In this document: piece by piece, positions 8,244 through 17,473 of the stretch
Numbering within the stretch: the stretch's first letter is position 1
How the letters are laid out: each line of letters begins with the position of its first letter
Origin: Ruegeria marisrubri
Lineage (GTDB): Bacteria; Pseudomonadota; Alphaproteobacteria; Rhodobacterales; Rhodobacteraceae
DNA length: 64,000 nt
Direction: 5' to 3'
Assembly (NCBI RefSeq): GCF_001507595.1
Contig: NZ_LQBQ01000001.1
Coordinates: 248,001 to 312,000, forward strand
Position numbers and translations under genes: made by a program
The notes under the pieces: generated by a model
The model's input: the letters and a program-made list of their open reading frames with translations, nothing else
Databases searched by the model: none
Told to the model about the DNA's origin: nothing

Positions 8244-8882
8244 TCAGGCGAAGGCCGCGGCAAAGCCGGCCTGCGCGCCCCAGTAGAGTGGCCAGACGAG
8301 GTATGGCGTGACGCGCAGCGCGGGGTGACCTGCGGGCAGCAGGAATTTCTCGGTGGCCAGGATCAGGTCGGAGGCGATGAAGGCAAGAGCGGCCGGAAGG
8401 GCCAGGCGCATTGGGCCCGCTTCGGGCAGCGCGAGAACCGCGACACCCATGCCGAGGATGATCGGGATATAGGCCAGCACCGGACCCCTCAGATCACCCG
8501 CGCGGGGCCACAGGAGCAGGGCCATGACGACACCCAGCAGGGCAAGCGCGGCGATCGGGGCGGGGTGGGTTGCGATCGCGGATGGATCGCTTGCCTCGTG
8601 CGTCAGGAACAGCGCGACATAGGCCAGATGCCCGGCGGCGAAGGCGCCGATCCCGGCCATGAAGGTGGCCTCGGTCTCGCGCGACAGGAGGGCATCGCCG
8701 AGGGCGCAGAGCCCGAGGGCCACGGCCAGCAGCGCCGGCCCGCCGTGATATGCGGTCAGCAGGGCAAGCAGCGCGACCGAGCCGGTCTTGAGCAGGGTGC
8801 GGTGCGTGCTTGCGGGATGCGTGGTCAGGGGCAGGTAGGCCAGCGCACAGGCGGCTGCGGCCCAGAACAGGAGGTGCGGCAT
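8244..8882 (-). CDS. YhhN/TMEM86-family membrane protein (lysoplasmalogenase-like)
   Basis: 212-residue polytopic protein with about seven to eight hydrophobic helices and the family signatures LALGLCALGDALLS and AFIASDLILA, whose Asp residues align with the conserved Asp residues of YhhN/TMEM86 proteins. Mammalian TMEM86B hydrolyses lysoplasmalogens; bacterial members are uncharacterised in most species, so enzymatic activity is inference. It reads toward ftsY 58 bases away and is divergent from the small secreted protein gene at 9036. Confidence 0.82.
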   Translation of the reverse strand: MPHLLFWAAAACALAYLPLTTHPASTHRTLLKTGSVALLALLTAYHGGPALLAVALGLCALGDALLSRETEATFMAGIGAFAAGHLAYVALFLTHEASDPSAIATHPAPIAALALLGVVMALLLWPRAGDLRGPVLAYIPIILGMGVAVLALPEAGPMRLALPAALAFIASDLILATEKFLLPAGHPALRVTPYLVWPLYWGAQAGFAAAFA

Positions 8883-9035
8883 TCGGGTGTTCCTCGGGTG
8901 GTTTGCGTCAGGGAGGCAAAGTTTCGGTCTGATTTCAACTGGCCTGGCCTGTGGTTGGGGCGGGGTGACGCGATGTCATCCGCGGGCGGGAGATGACGCG
9001 TGGCGGGGAACGGCCCGATCTGACACAATCGGGCC

Positions 9036-9431
9036 ATGCTGACGCGTTGGGTGATTCTTCTGTTGCTGTCGGGGCAGGTGGCCGCGGCCGAAGGGCCGAT
9101 GACCGCCGAGGAATTCGACGCCTACACGCAGGGGAAAACCCTGTTCTACGGGTTCGACGGGGTGGCCTATGGGGTCGAGCGTTACCTGCCCAACCGGCGC
9201 GTGATCTGGTCGTTCCTGGATGGCGATTGCAAAGAGGGTGTCTGGTATGAGCGCGACGGGCAGATCTGTTTCATCTACGAAGACCGGCTGGACCCGCAAT
9301 GCTGGGTCTTCATCGACTCGCCGACGGGGCTGATCGCCCGGTTCGAGGGAGACCCCGAGGCGACGGAGCTCTACGAGGCCGGGGATATCGACGAAGAGAT
9401 GATCTGTTACGGGCCGGACGTGGGGGTCTGA
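9036..9431 (+). CDS. Small secreted protein of unknown function
   Basis: 131 residues. The start MLTRWVILLLLSGQVAAAEG is a typical Sec signal peptide with cleavage expected after the AAA. The mature part (about 112 residues) is acidic, with three or four cysteines (GDCKEGV, QICFIYED, PQCWVF, MICYGP), which may form disulfides in the periplasm. The pattern FYGFDGVAYGVERYLPNRRV is seen in uncharacterised roseobacter proteins as far as I recall; I cannot assign a function. It is convergent with xseA, whose stop is 12 bases away. Confidence 0.75.
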   Translation: MLTRWVILLLLSGQVAAAEGPMTAEEFDAYTQGKTLFYGFDGVAYGVERYLPNRRVIWSFLDGDCKEGVWYERDGQICFIYEDRLDPQCWVFIDSPTGLIARFEGDPEATELYEAGDIDEEMICYGPDVGV

Positions 9432-9443
9432 TCCCGCGAGGCC

Positions 9444-10937
9444 TCAGAACAGGGAACCCTGGTCCGGGGCGGGTGGCTTGGGCGCCTTTTTCGGAGCGGG
9501 CTTGGCCCCGGCGATGGGCCGGGTCGTCAGTTCTCCGTCAGCGAATTCGATCGTCAGAACCTCGTGCTTGCTGGCCTGTGCTTTCGTGGTGACCACGCCG
9601 CTGTCGGCACGCACCACGGCGTAGCCGCGTTGGAGGGTGGCCTTGTAGCCGAGGGTTTCTCGCAGCCGGTCGGTGGCGTCGAGCTGCTGCCGCAGCCGGT
9701 CCAGCCGCAGGGTCTGGGCGGCGGTCATGCGGTCCGAGAGCCGGTTGATCGCGTCGCGCTGCTGGTCGATCTCGCGCCGGATCGGGCGGACGGACAGGCG
9801 CGAGGACAGGTTGTGCAGCCGGTCCTTGCGGGCGGAGATGAGATTCCGAAGGGTCGAGGGGCGCAGGTGCCCCGACAGTTCCACCACTTGCAGGCGGCGG
9901 TTCTGGACGCCGCGTTGCAGGGCCGGGGCAAGCCGGTCGGCAATCAGGTCCAGCCGTTGCCGGGGGCTGTCGAGCAGGGTTTCGGGCCGTGGCAGGGCGC
10001 GCGAGAGGTCGCGCAGGCGCTGGGCGCGGCGCTGCACGGCGTCCGTGGCCGCGCGGGACAGGCGGGCGCCCTGTTCGCCGGTCCAGGCCAGCAGTTCGAG
10101 GCGCACGGGCACGGCCAGTTCGGCGGCGGCGGTGGGCGTGGGCGCGCGGCGGTCCGAGACATAGTCGATCAGCGTGGTGTCGGTTTCGTGCCCCACGGCC
10201 GAGATCAGCGGGATCTCGGACGCGGCGGCGGCGCGGGCGACGATTTCCTCGTTGAAACCCCACAGATCCTCGATCGAGCCGCCGCCGCGGGCGACGATGA
10301 TCAGGTCGGGGCGGGGCAGCGCGCCGCCGGGTGTCAGGCGGTTAAAGCCCTGGATGGCGTTAGCGACCTCGAGCGCGCAGTTGGCGCCCTGCACGGCCAC
10401 GGGCCAGATCAGCAACTTGCGCGGGAAACGGTCGCGCAGCCGGTGCAGGATGTCGCGGATCACCGCGCCCGAGGGCGAGGTGACGACGCCGATGATCTGC
10501 GGCAGGAATGGCAGGGGCTTCTTGCGCCCGGGCGCGAAGAGCCCTTCGGATTCGAGCTGTTTCTTGCGTTTTTCCAGCAGCGCCATCAGCGCGCCCTGAC
10601 CGGCCACCACGACCTCGTCGACGTTCAGGTTGTATTTCGACTGCGCGCCAAAGGCGGTGAGGCGGCCGGTGACGACGACCTCGAGCCCTTCTTCGGGGAT
10701 CACCGACAGGCCCGCGATCTGGCCCTTCCACGTGGTGCAGGCCAGCACGTTGCGGTCATCCTTGACGTCGTAATAGAGATGCCCCGAGCGGGCCTTGAAC
10801 ACGCGCCCGACCTCGCCGCGCACGCGGATTCGGCCGAAGGTGCCTTCGAGCGTGCGTTTCACCTCGCCCGAGATCTCCGAGACGGTGTATTCGGGGGTAT
10901 TCTGGCCGGGAATCGGATCGTCAAGCAGGTCGGACAT
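9444..10937 (-). CDS. xseA: Exodeoxyribonuclease VII large subunit
   Basis: 497 residues. The N-terminal OB-fold (about 15-115, with GRIRVRGEVGRVFKARSGHL) is followed by the catalytic domain with GVVTSPSGAVIRDILHRL, ARGGGSIEDLWGFNEE and SAVGHETDTTLIDYVSDRRA, all hallmark XseA motifs, and a long coiled coil (about 280-430). Together with XseB it degrades single-stranded DNA to oligonucleotides. I start at the ATG 10937 (MSDLLDDPIP) behind AAGGCGATGA; the frame is open further upstream, but that would run into the purD promoter region. It is divergent from purD, separated by 77 bases. Confidence 0.95.
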   Translation of the reverse strand: MSDLLDDPIPGQNTPEYTVSEISGEVKRTLEGTFGRIRVRGEVGRVFKARSGHLYYDVKDDRNVLACTTWKGQIAGLSVIPEEGLEVVVTGRLTAFGAQSKYNLNVDEVVVAGQGALMALLEKRKKQLESEGLFAPGRKKPLPFLPQIIGVVTSPSGAVIRDILHRLRDRFPRKLLIWPVAVQGANCALEVANAIQGFNRLTPGGALPRPDLIIVARGGGSIEDLWGFNEEIVARAAAASEIPLISAVGHETDTTLIDYVSDRRAPTPTAAAELAVPVRLELLAWTGEQGARLSRAATDAVQRRAQRLRDLSRALPRPETLLDSPRQRLDLIADRLAPALQRGVQNRRLQVVELSGHLRPSTLRNLISARKDRLHNLSSRLSVRPIRREIDQQRDAINRLSDRMTAAQTLRLDRLRQQLDATDRLRETLGYKATLQRGYAVVRADSGVVTTKAQASKHEVLTIEFADGELTTRPIAGAKPAPKKAPKPPAPDQGSLF

Positions 10938-11014
10938 TTCATCGCCTTGTTTCGTCGGTCCGCGCAGCTTAGAACGCCGCGCAAGCGAGGCCAAGCAGAT
11001 CGGAGACAGCCCCC

Positions 11015-12277
11015 ATGAACATCCTCATTCTCGGCAGCGGTGGACGCGAGCACAGCCTGGCCTGGGCGGTGATGCAGAACCCCAAATGCGACCGCCTGAT
11101 CGTGGCGCCGGGCAATGCCGGGATCGCGCAGATCGCCGACTGCGCGGCGCTGGATATCGAGAATGGCGGCGCGGTGGTCAGTTTCGCCGAGGAAAACGCC
11201 ATCGACTTCGTGATCATCGGCCCCGAGGCACCGCTGGCCGCCGGCGTGGCCGACCGGCTGCGCGAGGCGGGCATCCTGGTGTTCGGCCCCTCGGCCGAGG
11301 CAGCGCGGCTGGAGGCCTCGAAAAGCTTTACCAAGGAAATCTGCGATGCGGCCGGGGCGCCCACCGCCGCCTATGCCCGGTTCACCGAGGCCGAGCCGGC
11401 CAAGGCCTATATCCGCCAGCAGGGCGCGCCGATCGTGGTCAAGGCCGATGGTTTGGCCGCGGGCAAGGGGGTGATCGTGGCGATGGACGAGGCGACCGCG
11501 CTGGAGGCCGTGGACGACATGTTCGGCGGCGCCTTTGGCGGGGCCGGGGCCGAGGTGGTGATCGAGGAGTTCATGGAGGGCGAGGAGGCCTCGCTGTTCG
11601 TGCTGTGCGATGGCGAGAACATCCTGTCGGTCGGCACCGCGCAGGACCACAAGCGCGTGGGCGAGGGCGATACCGGCCTGAACACCGGCGGCATGGGGGC
11701 CTATTCTCCGGCCCCGGTTCTGAGTCCCGAGGTCGAGGAGCGTGCGATGGAACAGATCGTGCGCCCGACGATGGCCGAGATGGCCCGGCGCGGCACGCCG
11801 TTTCAGGGGGTGCTCTATGCCGGGCTGATGATCAGGGACGGCCAGCCGCGGCTGGTGGAATACAACGTGCGCTTTGGCGACCCGGAGTGTCAGGTGCTGA
11901 TGATGCGGCTGGGGGCGCAGGCGCTGGACCTGATGCATGCGGCGGCCGAGGGGCGGCTGGGCGAGGCGCGGGTGAACTGGGCCGACGATCACGCCATGAC
12001 GGTGGTAATGGCCGCCAAGGGCTATCCCGGGGCCTATGAGAAGGGGTCCGAGATCAAGGGGCTGGACAAGCTGCCCGAGGACAGCCGGAACATGGTGTTC
12101 CACGCCGGCACGAAGGAAGAGGGCGGCGCCATTCTGGCCGTTGGCGGGCGGGTGCTGAACGTGACCGCGCGGGGCGACAGCCTGCAGGAAGCGCGGGACC
12201 GGGCCTATGAGATGGTCGAGGCCATCGACTGGCCCGAGGGGTTCTATCGCCGGGATATCGGCTGGCGGGCGCTCTGA
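11015..12277 (+). CDS. purD: Phosphoribosylamine--glycine ligase
   Basis: 420-residue GAR synthetase, the second step of purine synthesis. The N-domain opens MNILILGSGGREHSLAWAV, the standard PurD signature. The ATP-grasp part contains VVKADGLAAGKGVIVA (near residue 145), FMEGEEASLFVLCDG and YNVRFGDPECQVLMMRL. The length is normal. It is a single gene divergent from xseA, so the 77-base gap must hold both promoters. A GC-rich hairpin follows 63 bases after the stop. Confidence 0.97.
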   Translation: MNILILGSGGREHSLAWAVMQNPKCDRLIVAPGNAGIAQIADCAALDIENGGAVVSFAEENAIDFVIIGPEAPLAAGVADRLREAGILVFGPSAEAARLEASKSFTKEICDAAGAPTAAYARFTEAEPAKAYIRQQGAPIVVKADGLAAGKGVIVAMDEATALEAVDDMFGGAFGGAGAEVVIEEFMEGEEASLFVLCDGENILSVGTAQDHKRVGEGDTGLNTGGMGAYSPAPVLSPEVEERAMEQIVRPTMAEMARRGTPFQGVLYAGLMIRDGQPRLVEYNVRFGDPECQVLMMRLGAQALDLMHAAAEGRLGEARVNWADDHAMTVVMAAKGYPGAYEKGSEIKGLDKLPEDSRNMVFHAGTKEEGGAILAVGGRVLNVTARGDSLQEARDRAYEMVEAIDWPEGFYRRDIGWRAL

Positions 12278-12340
12278 GGGAGTGGGCCTCCCGCGCCCCG
12301 GCGCCGCATCGCGGATGCGACGCCAAGGGCCTTGGGCCGG

Positions 12341-12363
12341 GCAGCCCGCCCGTGGCGGGCTGC
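12341..12363. repeat. Ten-base-pair perfect hairpin after purD
   Basis: GCAGCCCGCC-CGT-GGCGGGCTGC, 10 bp with a three-base loop. No T-run follows on either strand, so it may be a Rho-independent element of low efficiency or an RNA 3'-end stabiliser. Confidence 0.5.
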
Positions 12364-12435
12364 GGTCGGAAAAGCCCTCATGCGGCGGTTTTCATTTGCC
12401 ATTCTGACGGACTATGATCGCCGCACAGGAGAAAG

Positions 12436-13053
12436 ATGATGCCCGGACCGATAGACAAATCCGAACTGGATGCTGCCTATGCCGCGCGCGATCTGCGGGG
12501 GCTGGCCTTTGACTGGGTGCCGGTCGGGATCGTGGTGACCGAGTCGCGGGTGATCCGCGAGGTGAACCGGCGGTTCTGCCAGATGTTCGGTTATGACCGC
12601 GAAGAGCTGCTGGACCAGCTGTTTGCCTTTCTCTACCCCAGCCCCGAGGAGTTCTCGAACATCCTCCACCGCGGCGACAAGGAACTCAGCGAGGGCAACC
12701 TCTATTGGGACGAGCGGGTCATGCGGCGCAAGGATGGCGAGCTGTTCTGGTGCCGGGTGCGGGGGCAGACCTTTACGCCCGAAGACCCCTTGGCCCGCGC
12801 GGTCTGGAGCTTTGCCGACCTGTCGGCCATCCGGCCCTATCAGCCGCTCACCCGGCGCGAGCGCGAGATTTTCTCGCTGCTCAGCGAGGGGCGGACCAGC
12901 AAGGAGATCGCGCGCGAGCTGGATCTGAGCTATCGCACGGTCGAAGTGCACCGGGCGCGGCTGCTGAAGAAATTCGGCGTGAACAACACCGCCGCCCTGT
13001 TCCAGTCGCTGGGCGGGATCGAGGGCGACCACGTGGTCCGCTCGGCGCCGTAA
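12436..13053 (+). CDS. PAS domain plus LuxR-type HTH regulator
   Basis: 205 residues, start behind CAGGAGAAAG. A single PAS fold spans about 20-130 (WVPVGIVVTESRVIREVNRR ... MFGYDREEL ... ELFWCRVRG), and a LuxR/FixJ-type helix-turn-helix spans about 142-190 (LTRREREIFSLLSEGRTSKE, YRTVEVHRARLLKKFG). There is no receiver or histidine-kinase domain, so it would be a one-component sensor; the PAS ligand is unknown. It is convergent with the FG-GAP protein gene and not in an operon. The target genes cannot be deduced from the context. Confidence 0.85.
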   Translation: MMPGPIDKSELDAAYAARDLRGLAFDWVPVGIVVTESRVIREVNRRFCQMFGYDREELLDQLFAFLYPSPEEFSNILHRGDKELSEGNLYWDERVMRRKDGELFWCRVRGQTFTPEDPLARAVWSFADLSAIRPYQPLTRREREIFSLLSEGRTSKEIARELDLSYRTVEVHRARLLKKFGVNNTAALFQSLGGIEGDHVVRSAP

Positions 13054-13065
13054 GGCGGCTTTCGG

Positions 13066-13853
13066 TCATTCGCAGTTCAGCGCGCGCGCCATCGCCGAGG
13101 GCGAATAAGGGCCGAGTTCGGTTCTGACCCAGCCGTTGGCGTGGCGGACCGAGGTGACATGACGCCAGTCGCCGCTGGCAAGGATCAGCTCCGGCCCCGC
13201 GCCGCAGTCGCGCAGGCCGCCCGTGATGAAGTCGTCTCCGATCCGGTGGTTGGTCAGGCCGGGCAGGGTGGTGATCTCGGTCAGGTCACCATCCGCAAAG
13301 CGCCAGATGCGCAGGGTCTTGGCCAGGTGCGGGCGATCGACATAGGCGATTTCCATGCGGCCATCGCCGTCCAGGTCGGCTGCGCCCGCCGGTGCGAGCC
13401 AGCGAAAGCGGGTGCCGATATGGGGCGTGGCGGCGAGTTTACCTTGGGCAGTGTAGATGGCGAGGCTGGCCCCGGTGCGGGTGTCGCTTTCGACCACGAT
13501 CACCTCGGGGTGGGTATCGCCGTCCAGATCCCCCAGCCGGGGGGCGAGGTCTTCGAACACGCGGGTGTCGGGCAGGGTGTGGGTGAGCACGCGGCCGTCG
13601 GAGAGCGTCAGTTCCAGCGCGCCCCATTCCAGATCGTCACCCAGAACGCCATGGGCATAGCGCGAGGTGGGGTCGGTGAAACGGGCCGAGGCGATGGTGT
13701 CGGCCCAAGCGGCAGAGCCGAGCCCGGCCAGCCACAGGCACATGGCCAGCCGCGCGCCGCGGGTGAGGCCGCGCCCAAGGTGCGACCGGTGGCGCGGCGC
13801 CTTGTCGGAGGGCCGCATTCCCTTGTCCGGGCAGAGGGGAATGCGGCGGGGCA

Positions 13854-13854
<1 letters not shown>
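13066..13854 (-). CDS. Secreted FG-GAP/VCBS-repeat protein
   Basis: 262 residues from an ATG that overlaps the ferredoxin stop (TGATG). A signal peptide-like stretch LAMCLWLAGLGSAAWA (about residues 38-53) follows a basic leader; a start at the internal MRPSDKAP would also be possible. The mature part holds Asp-rich calcium-loop motifs of the FG-GAP/VCBS type (RLGDLDGDTHPEVIVVES, AADLDGDGRMEIAYVDR), predicting a beta-propeller. Function is unknown; overlap with the ferredoxin gene implies co-translation, although a functional link between a secreted propeller and a cytoplasmic ferredoxin is not evident. Confidence 0.78.
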
Positions 13855-14213
<359 letters not shown>

Positions 14214-14286
14214 CTAATCAAGCCATCCAGGTGTTTCCACCCTCATTTGCGACTCGTCGTGGCGCGTCTGGACATTCCTGATACAT

Positions 14287-14301
14287 GTTCTATTTTTGTT
14301 C
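14287..14301 (+). promoter_or_regulatory. lexA box: LexA (SOS) box GTTC-N7-GTTC
   Basis: GTTCTATTTTTGTTC is an exact match to the alphaproteobacterial LexA operator, a direct repeat GTTC spaced by seven AT-rich bases. It sits two bases before the ATG at 14304 that opens a DnaE2-type OB domain. In alphaproteobacteria this box controls recA, lexA and the imuA-imuB-dnaE2 mutagenesis cassette. Confidence 0.72.
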
Positions 14302-14303
14302 CC

Positions 14304-14690
14304 ATGATCGTCGCCTCGGCATCCCCCACGGTTTCAGGCCAGGACTGGCCGCGCCCGCCTGCCTGCCTGCCGGCCAACCGGCTGCAGGAGCCGCCCGAGG
14401 GCGCGCGGGTGACGGTGGCGGGGCTGGTGATCCTGCGGCAGAGGCCCGGGACCGCCAAGGGGGTGATCTTTGTCACGCTCGAGGACGAGACCGGCATCGT
14501 GAACGTGATCGTCTGGCGCAAGATCTATGAACGGTTCCGCCGCGCGGTGATCGCGGGGCGGCTGTTGCGTGTCACCGGGCGGATGCAGCGGGCGCATTCG
14601 GTGACCCATGTGATCGCGGAAGAGATCGAGGATATCTCGGGGATGCTGGACCTGCTGGTGCGAGGCGATGGGCAGGCCGGCTTGCCCTGA
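14304..14690 (+). CDS. Orphan OB-fold protein equivalent to the C-terminus of error-prone polymerase DnaE2
   Basis: 128 residues. GARVTVAGLVILRQRPGTAK, then GVIFVTLEDETGIVNVIVW and RFRRAVIAGRLLRVTGRMQR, match the C-terminal OB domain of DnaE2 (ImuC); the PHP, palm, fingers and HhH domains (about 900 residues) are absent. A LexA box ends two bases upstream of the chosen ATG, which would put the operator inside the ribosome-binding zone; an alternative GTG near 14409 follows GAGGG. It may be a stump left by internal deletion of an SOS-controlled imuA-imuB-dnaE2 cassette or a stand-alone SOS-induced single-strand-binding protein. The frame is intact and ends with a normal stop. Confidence 0.62.
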   Translation: MIVASASPTVSGQDWPRPPACLPANRLQEPPEGARVTVAGLVILRQRPGTAKGVIFVTLEDETGIVNVIVWRKIYERFRRAVIAGRLLRVTGRMQRAHSVTHVIAEEIEDISGMLDLLVRGDGQAGLP

Positions 14691-14730
14691 TGCCTGACCT
14701 GATGCAAACTTTTCCGTGGAGGAGTTTGTC

Positions 14731-15546
14731 ATGGCATCCAAAGCCGAAGGGTCCTCGCCGGGCAACCCGGCGCCGCAGCAAGGGACCGCGCCCAAGGTCA
14801 ACACGGTCACGGTGGATGATATCAAGGCGTCGCTGAAAGCGGGGTTTTCCGACTTTCTGGCGCGGCCCGTCATGAGCGGCTTTTTCGGCCTGTTCTACGC
14901 GCTGTTCGGAATCATGTTCGTGTGGGCCCTGGTCTGGCTGGGCGCGGTCTGGATGGTCATTCCCGCCGCGGTCGGGTTTCCGCTGGTCGCGCCCTTTGCC
15001 GCCGCCGGGCTGTATGAAATGTCGCGCCGGATGCAGAAGGGCGAGAGCTTTGGCTGGCGTGACATCCTCACCGTCATGGCCCGTCAGCGCACGCGTGAAA
15101 TGGGTTGGATGGCCTTTGTCACCCTGTTCATTTCCTGGGTGTGGTTCTACCAGTTCCGGACCGTGATGGTGATCGTCCTGCAGCATTCCTCCTTCTCGGA
15201 TCTCGAAGGGTTCCTGCACACCGTGTTCTTCACGCCCGAGGGCTGGATCTTTCTTGCCATCGGCACCTGCGTCGGCGCGTTTCTGTCGGCGGTGCTGTTC
15301 TCGGTGACCGTCGTCGCCATGCCCCTGCTGCTTGACCGCGAGGTCGATTTCATCACCGCGATGATCACATCCGTTCGAGTCGTCCGGGAAAACCCGGTGG
15401 TCATGCTGGGCTGGGCGGCGATCATCGTGGTCACCATGCTGTTGTCGCTGGTTCCGGCATTCCTGGGCCTGATCTTTACCCTGCCGATCCTTGGGCATAC
15501 CACGTGGCACCTCTATCAGCGGGCCGTGCAGCCGGTCGAGGGGTGA
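14731..15546 (+). CDS. DUF2189 integral membrane protein
   Basis: 271 residues, ATG placed seven bases after GGAGGAG. After a polar 40-residue N-terminus come about six membrane helices: FFGLFYALFGIMFVWALVWL, VGFPLVAPFAAAGLYEMSRR and later segments. The PLVAPFAAAGLYEMSRRMQKG pattern is the DUF2189 signature. Function is unknown; similar genes are common in Rhodobacteraceae. It lies 40 bases after the DnaE2-like gene and may or may not share its transcript. Confidence 0.85.
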   Translation: MASKAEGSSPGNPAPQQGTAPKVNTVTVDDIKASLKAGFSDFLARPVMSGFFGLFYALFGIMFVWALVWLGAVWMVIPAAVGFPLVAPFAAAGLYEMSRRMQKGESFGWRDILTVMARQRTREMGWMAFVTLFISWVWFYQFRTVMVIVLQHSSFSDLEGFLHTVFFTPEGWIFLAIGTCVGAFLSAVLFSVTVVAMPLLLDREVDFITAMITSVRVVRENPVVMLGWAAIIVVTMLLSLVPAFLGLIFTLPILGHTTWHLYQRAVQPVEG

Positions 15547-15675
15547 GTTCTGTCGCGCTCGAGGCCGAGGCTGCCGGATCTGTTGGTGCGCGGGAGGACC
15601 GGCTTTCACGGCCTTGCCCGGTGCCGATTGTTCGCGCAGCTCTGCCACGGTGGCGGGTAGGCAAGAAGACACGTT

Positions 15676-16557
15676 TCAGCCAGTTTCCATCGGCAGATCG
15701 GGGTCCGTGGCCCATTCACTCATCGAATTGTCGTAGACCGCAATGTTGTCGTGACCGAGTTGATAGAGCCAATAGGCAATGACAGTCGCAAAAATCCCCC
15801 CTCCACAATAGGTGAGGTATCTGTCGGCTTGCGTCGCACCCGCAGCGGAGAACAGCTTGTTGATCTCGTCTACCGGTTTGAATTTCATTGACTTGGGATC
15901 AACGAGCGAGACCTTGGGAACATTGATGCTGCCGGGCACCCGTCCCGGTCGGCCGTAACGGGGGTTTTCGCCGGAGAAAACGTCGGGCCCGAGCGCGTTT
16001 ATTGTGCAGGACCTGTTGTCGCCAATGGCGGCAAGCACATCATCTTTGCCGACGAAAAGCCCGGGCCGAATGTTCACGGAAAGCTTGCCGGGGGGATAGG
16101 TGCAGGGCAGAGTCGATATCGGTCGACCATCGGCCTGCCACCGTTCAAATCCACCGTCCAGCACGGCGGCCTGATCGAACCCGATCCAACGCAGCATCCA
16201 CCAGAAACGGGTTGCCCACGAAATGCTTCTGCGGCTGTAGAGAACCACAAAGGAACGGTCGTCTATGCCCGCGCGTTCGAACGACGATGCCACCTTGTCG
16301 GCAGTCGCAAGCGTCATTGCATAGGGGCTTTCCTGACGCGAGAAATCCTTTTGAAGGTCCAAATAGCCTGCGCCGGGTATGTGTCCCAAGTCGTGCTCTG
16401 CTCTGCAACTGACGACTCGATACGGGCGCTCATCGCCGGTTTGGAAATCAAGAATGGTCGAGCAGTCGAAAATCCGAAGGTTCGGATCACTCAGATTTTG
16501 CTCGAGCCAGCTTGCGTCCACAAGAGCTTTCGGATCGTGAAGTTCGACTGTGTTCAA
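15676..16557 (-). CDS. sseA: Thiosulfate/3-mercaptopyruvate sulfurtransferase (tandem rhodanese)
   Basis: 293 residues with two rhodanese folds (about 10-145 and 165-290). The active Cys251 lies in YCGGGIFATVIAYWLY at the start of the second-domain loop; the CGGGI loop resembles the CGxGV type of mercaptopyruvate sulfurtransferases but is not identical. The N-terminal fold has no catalytic cysteine, as usual. The gene and its upstream region are clearly AT-richer (about 43-62% GC in 60-base lines I counted) than neighbours, and codon use differs, suggesting acquisition. It stands alone, convergent with the DUF2189 gene. The gene name is by family; substrate preference is not proven. Confidence 0.8.
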   Translation of the reverse strand: MNTVELHDPKALVDASWLEQNLSDPNLRIFDCSTILDFQTGDERPYRVVSCRAEHDLGHIPGAGYLDLQKDFSRQESPYAMTLATADKVASSFERAGIDDRSFVVLYSRRSISWATRFWWMLRWIGFDQAAVLDGGFERWQADGRPISTLPCTYPPGKLSVNIRPGLFVGKDDVLAAIGDNRSCTINALGPDVFSGENPRYGRPGRVPGSINVPKVSLVDPKSMKFKPVDEINKLFSAAGATQADRYLTYCGGGIFATVIAYWLYQLGHDNIAVYDNSMSEWATDPDLPMETG

Positions 16558-16653
16558 CGCGTGTTCCCCCGAGCGGCATGGTGTAGCTTAACACAGCTTC
16601 GACTTGGGCAGGCAGTTTTGTTGTTGACTGCCCCTGTTTCGATCAAACACACG

Positions 16654-17352
16654 TCACCTCTTGAACAAAACCCCCTGCGCCTCTTTGCTGCGATGATCGC
16701 CGCGCAGTTCGGCAAACAATGCCCGCCCCGCCTGCACGCCCGGACGCGCGGCCATCAGGTCAAGCCAGCGGGCCATGTGGGGTTTGTCCTCCAAGGTCTG
16801 CTGCTGGCCTTCCCACAGGCTGGCCCAGGGCCAGATCGCCATGTCGGCGATGGAGTAGAAATCTCCGGCGACGTATTCGTTTTCCGCCAGCCGCCGGTCC
16901 AGAACGCCGTAGAGGCGCGCGACCTCGGTGCGGTAGCGGTCCTTGGCATAGGGGATGTCCTGCGGCGGGTCGAAATGGGGCGCGTATTTCAGGAAATGAT
17001 GCGCCTGTCCCGCCATCGGGCCGACGCCGCCCATCTGCCACATCAGCCATTCCTCGACCGCGATCCGTTGTCGCTCGGTCTGCCCATAGAACCGCCCGGT
17101 CTTGCGCGCCAAGTACATCAGGATCGCGCCGCTTTCGAAGACCGAGACCGGCGCGCCGTCAGGGCCGTCGGGGTCGATGATGGCGGGCATCTTGTTGTTG
17201 GGCGCGATTTTCAGGAATTCCGGGTCGTACTGGTCGCCCTTGCCGATGTCGATCAGGTTGACGGTGTAGGGCAGCCCCATCTCCTCGAGCGCGATGGAGA
17301 TTTTCCAGCCGTTCGGCGTGGGCCAGTAGTAAAGCTCGATCGGGTCCGCCAT
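16654..17352 (-). CDS. Glutathione S-transferase family protein (YfcG/nu-class-like)
   Basis: 232 residues from MADPIELYYWPTPNGWKI, ATG placed after GGAGGACAC. The thioredoxin-like N-domain (about 1-85) has the WPTPNGWKISIALEE motif of the YfcG/Ure2p-type group, where Thr/Asn replace the catalytic Tyr or Ser, and the cis-Pro region KMPAIIDPDG plus the glutathione-gamma-Glu site VFESGAILMYLA. The helical C-domain spans about 92-215. YfcG-type proteins act as disulfide-bond reductases using glutathione. It is divergent from the SAM-II/metZ unit, with about 120 bases between its start and the riboswitch. Confidence 0.87.
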   Translation of the reverse strand: MADPIELYYWPTPNGWKISIALEEMGLPYTVNLIDIGKGDQYDPEFLKIAPNNKMPAIIDPDGPDGAPVSVFESGAILMYLARKTGRFYGQTERQRIAVEEWLMWQMGGVGPMAGQAHHFLKYAPHFDPPQDIPYAKDRYRTEVARLYGVLDRRLAENEYVAGDFYSIADMAIWPWASLWEGQQQTLEDKPHMARWLDLMAARPGVQAGRALFAELRGDHRSKEAQGVLFKR

Positions 17353-17473
17353 GTGTCCTCCGTGTCTCGGAAGGAGATCATGAGGCATTTGCGGCGAACG
17401 GCAAGGGGCAGGCCGCGGGCCCGTTCAGGCTTGACGCAACGGGACACGAGGCGTATGGGCAAGGCAGGAACCA

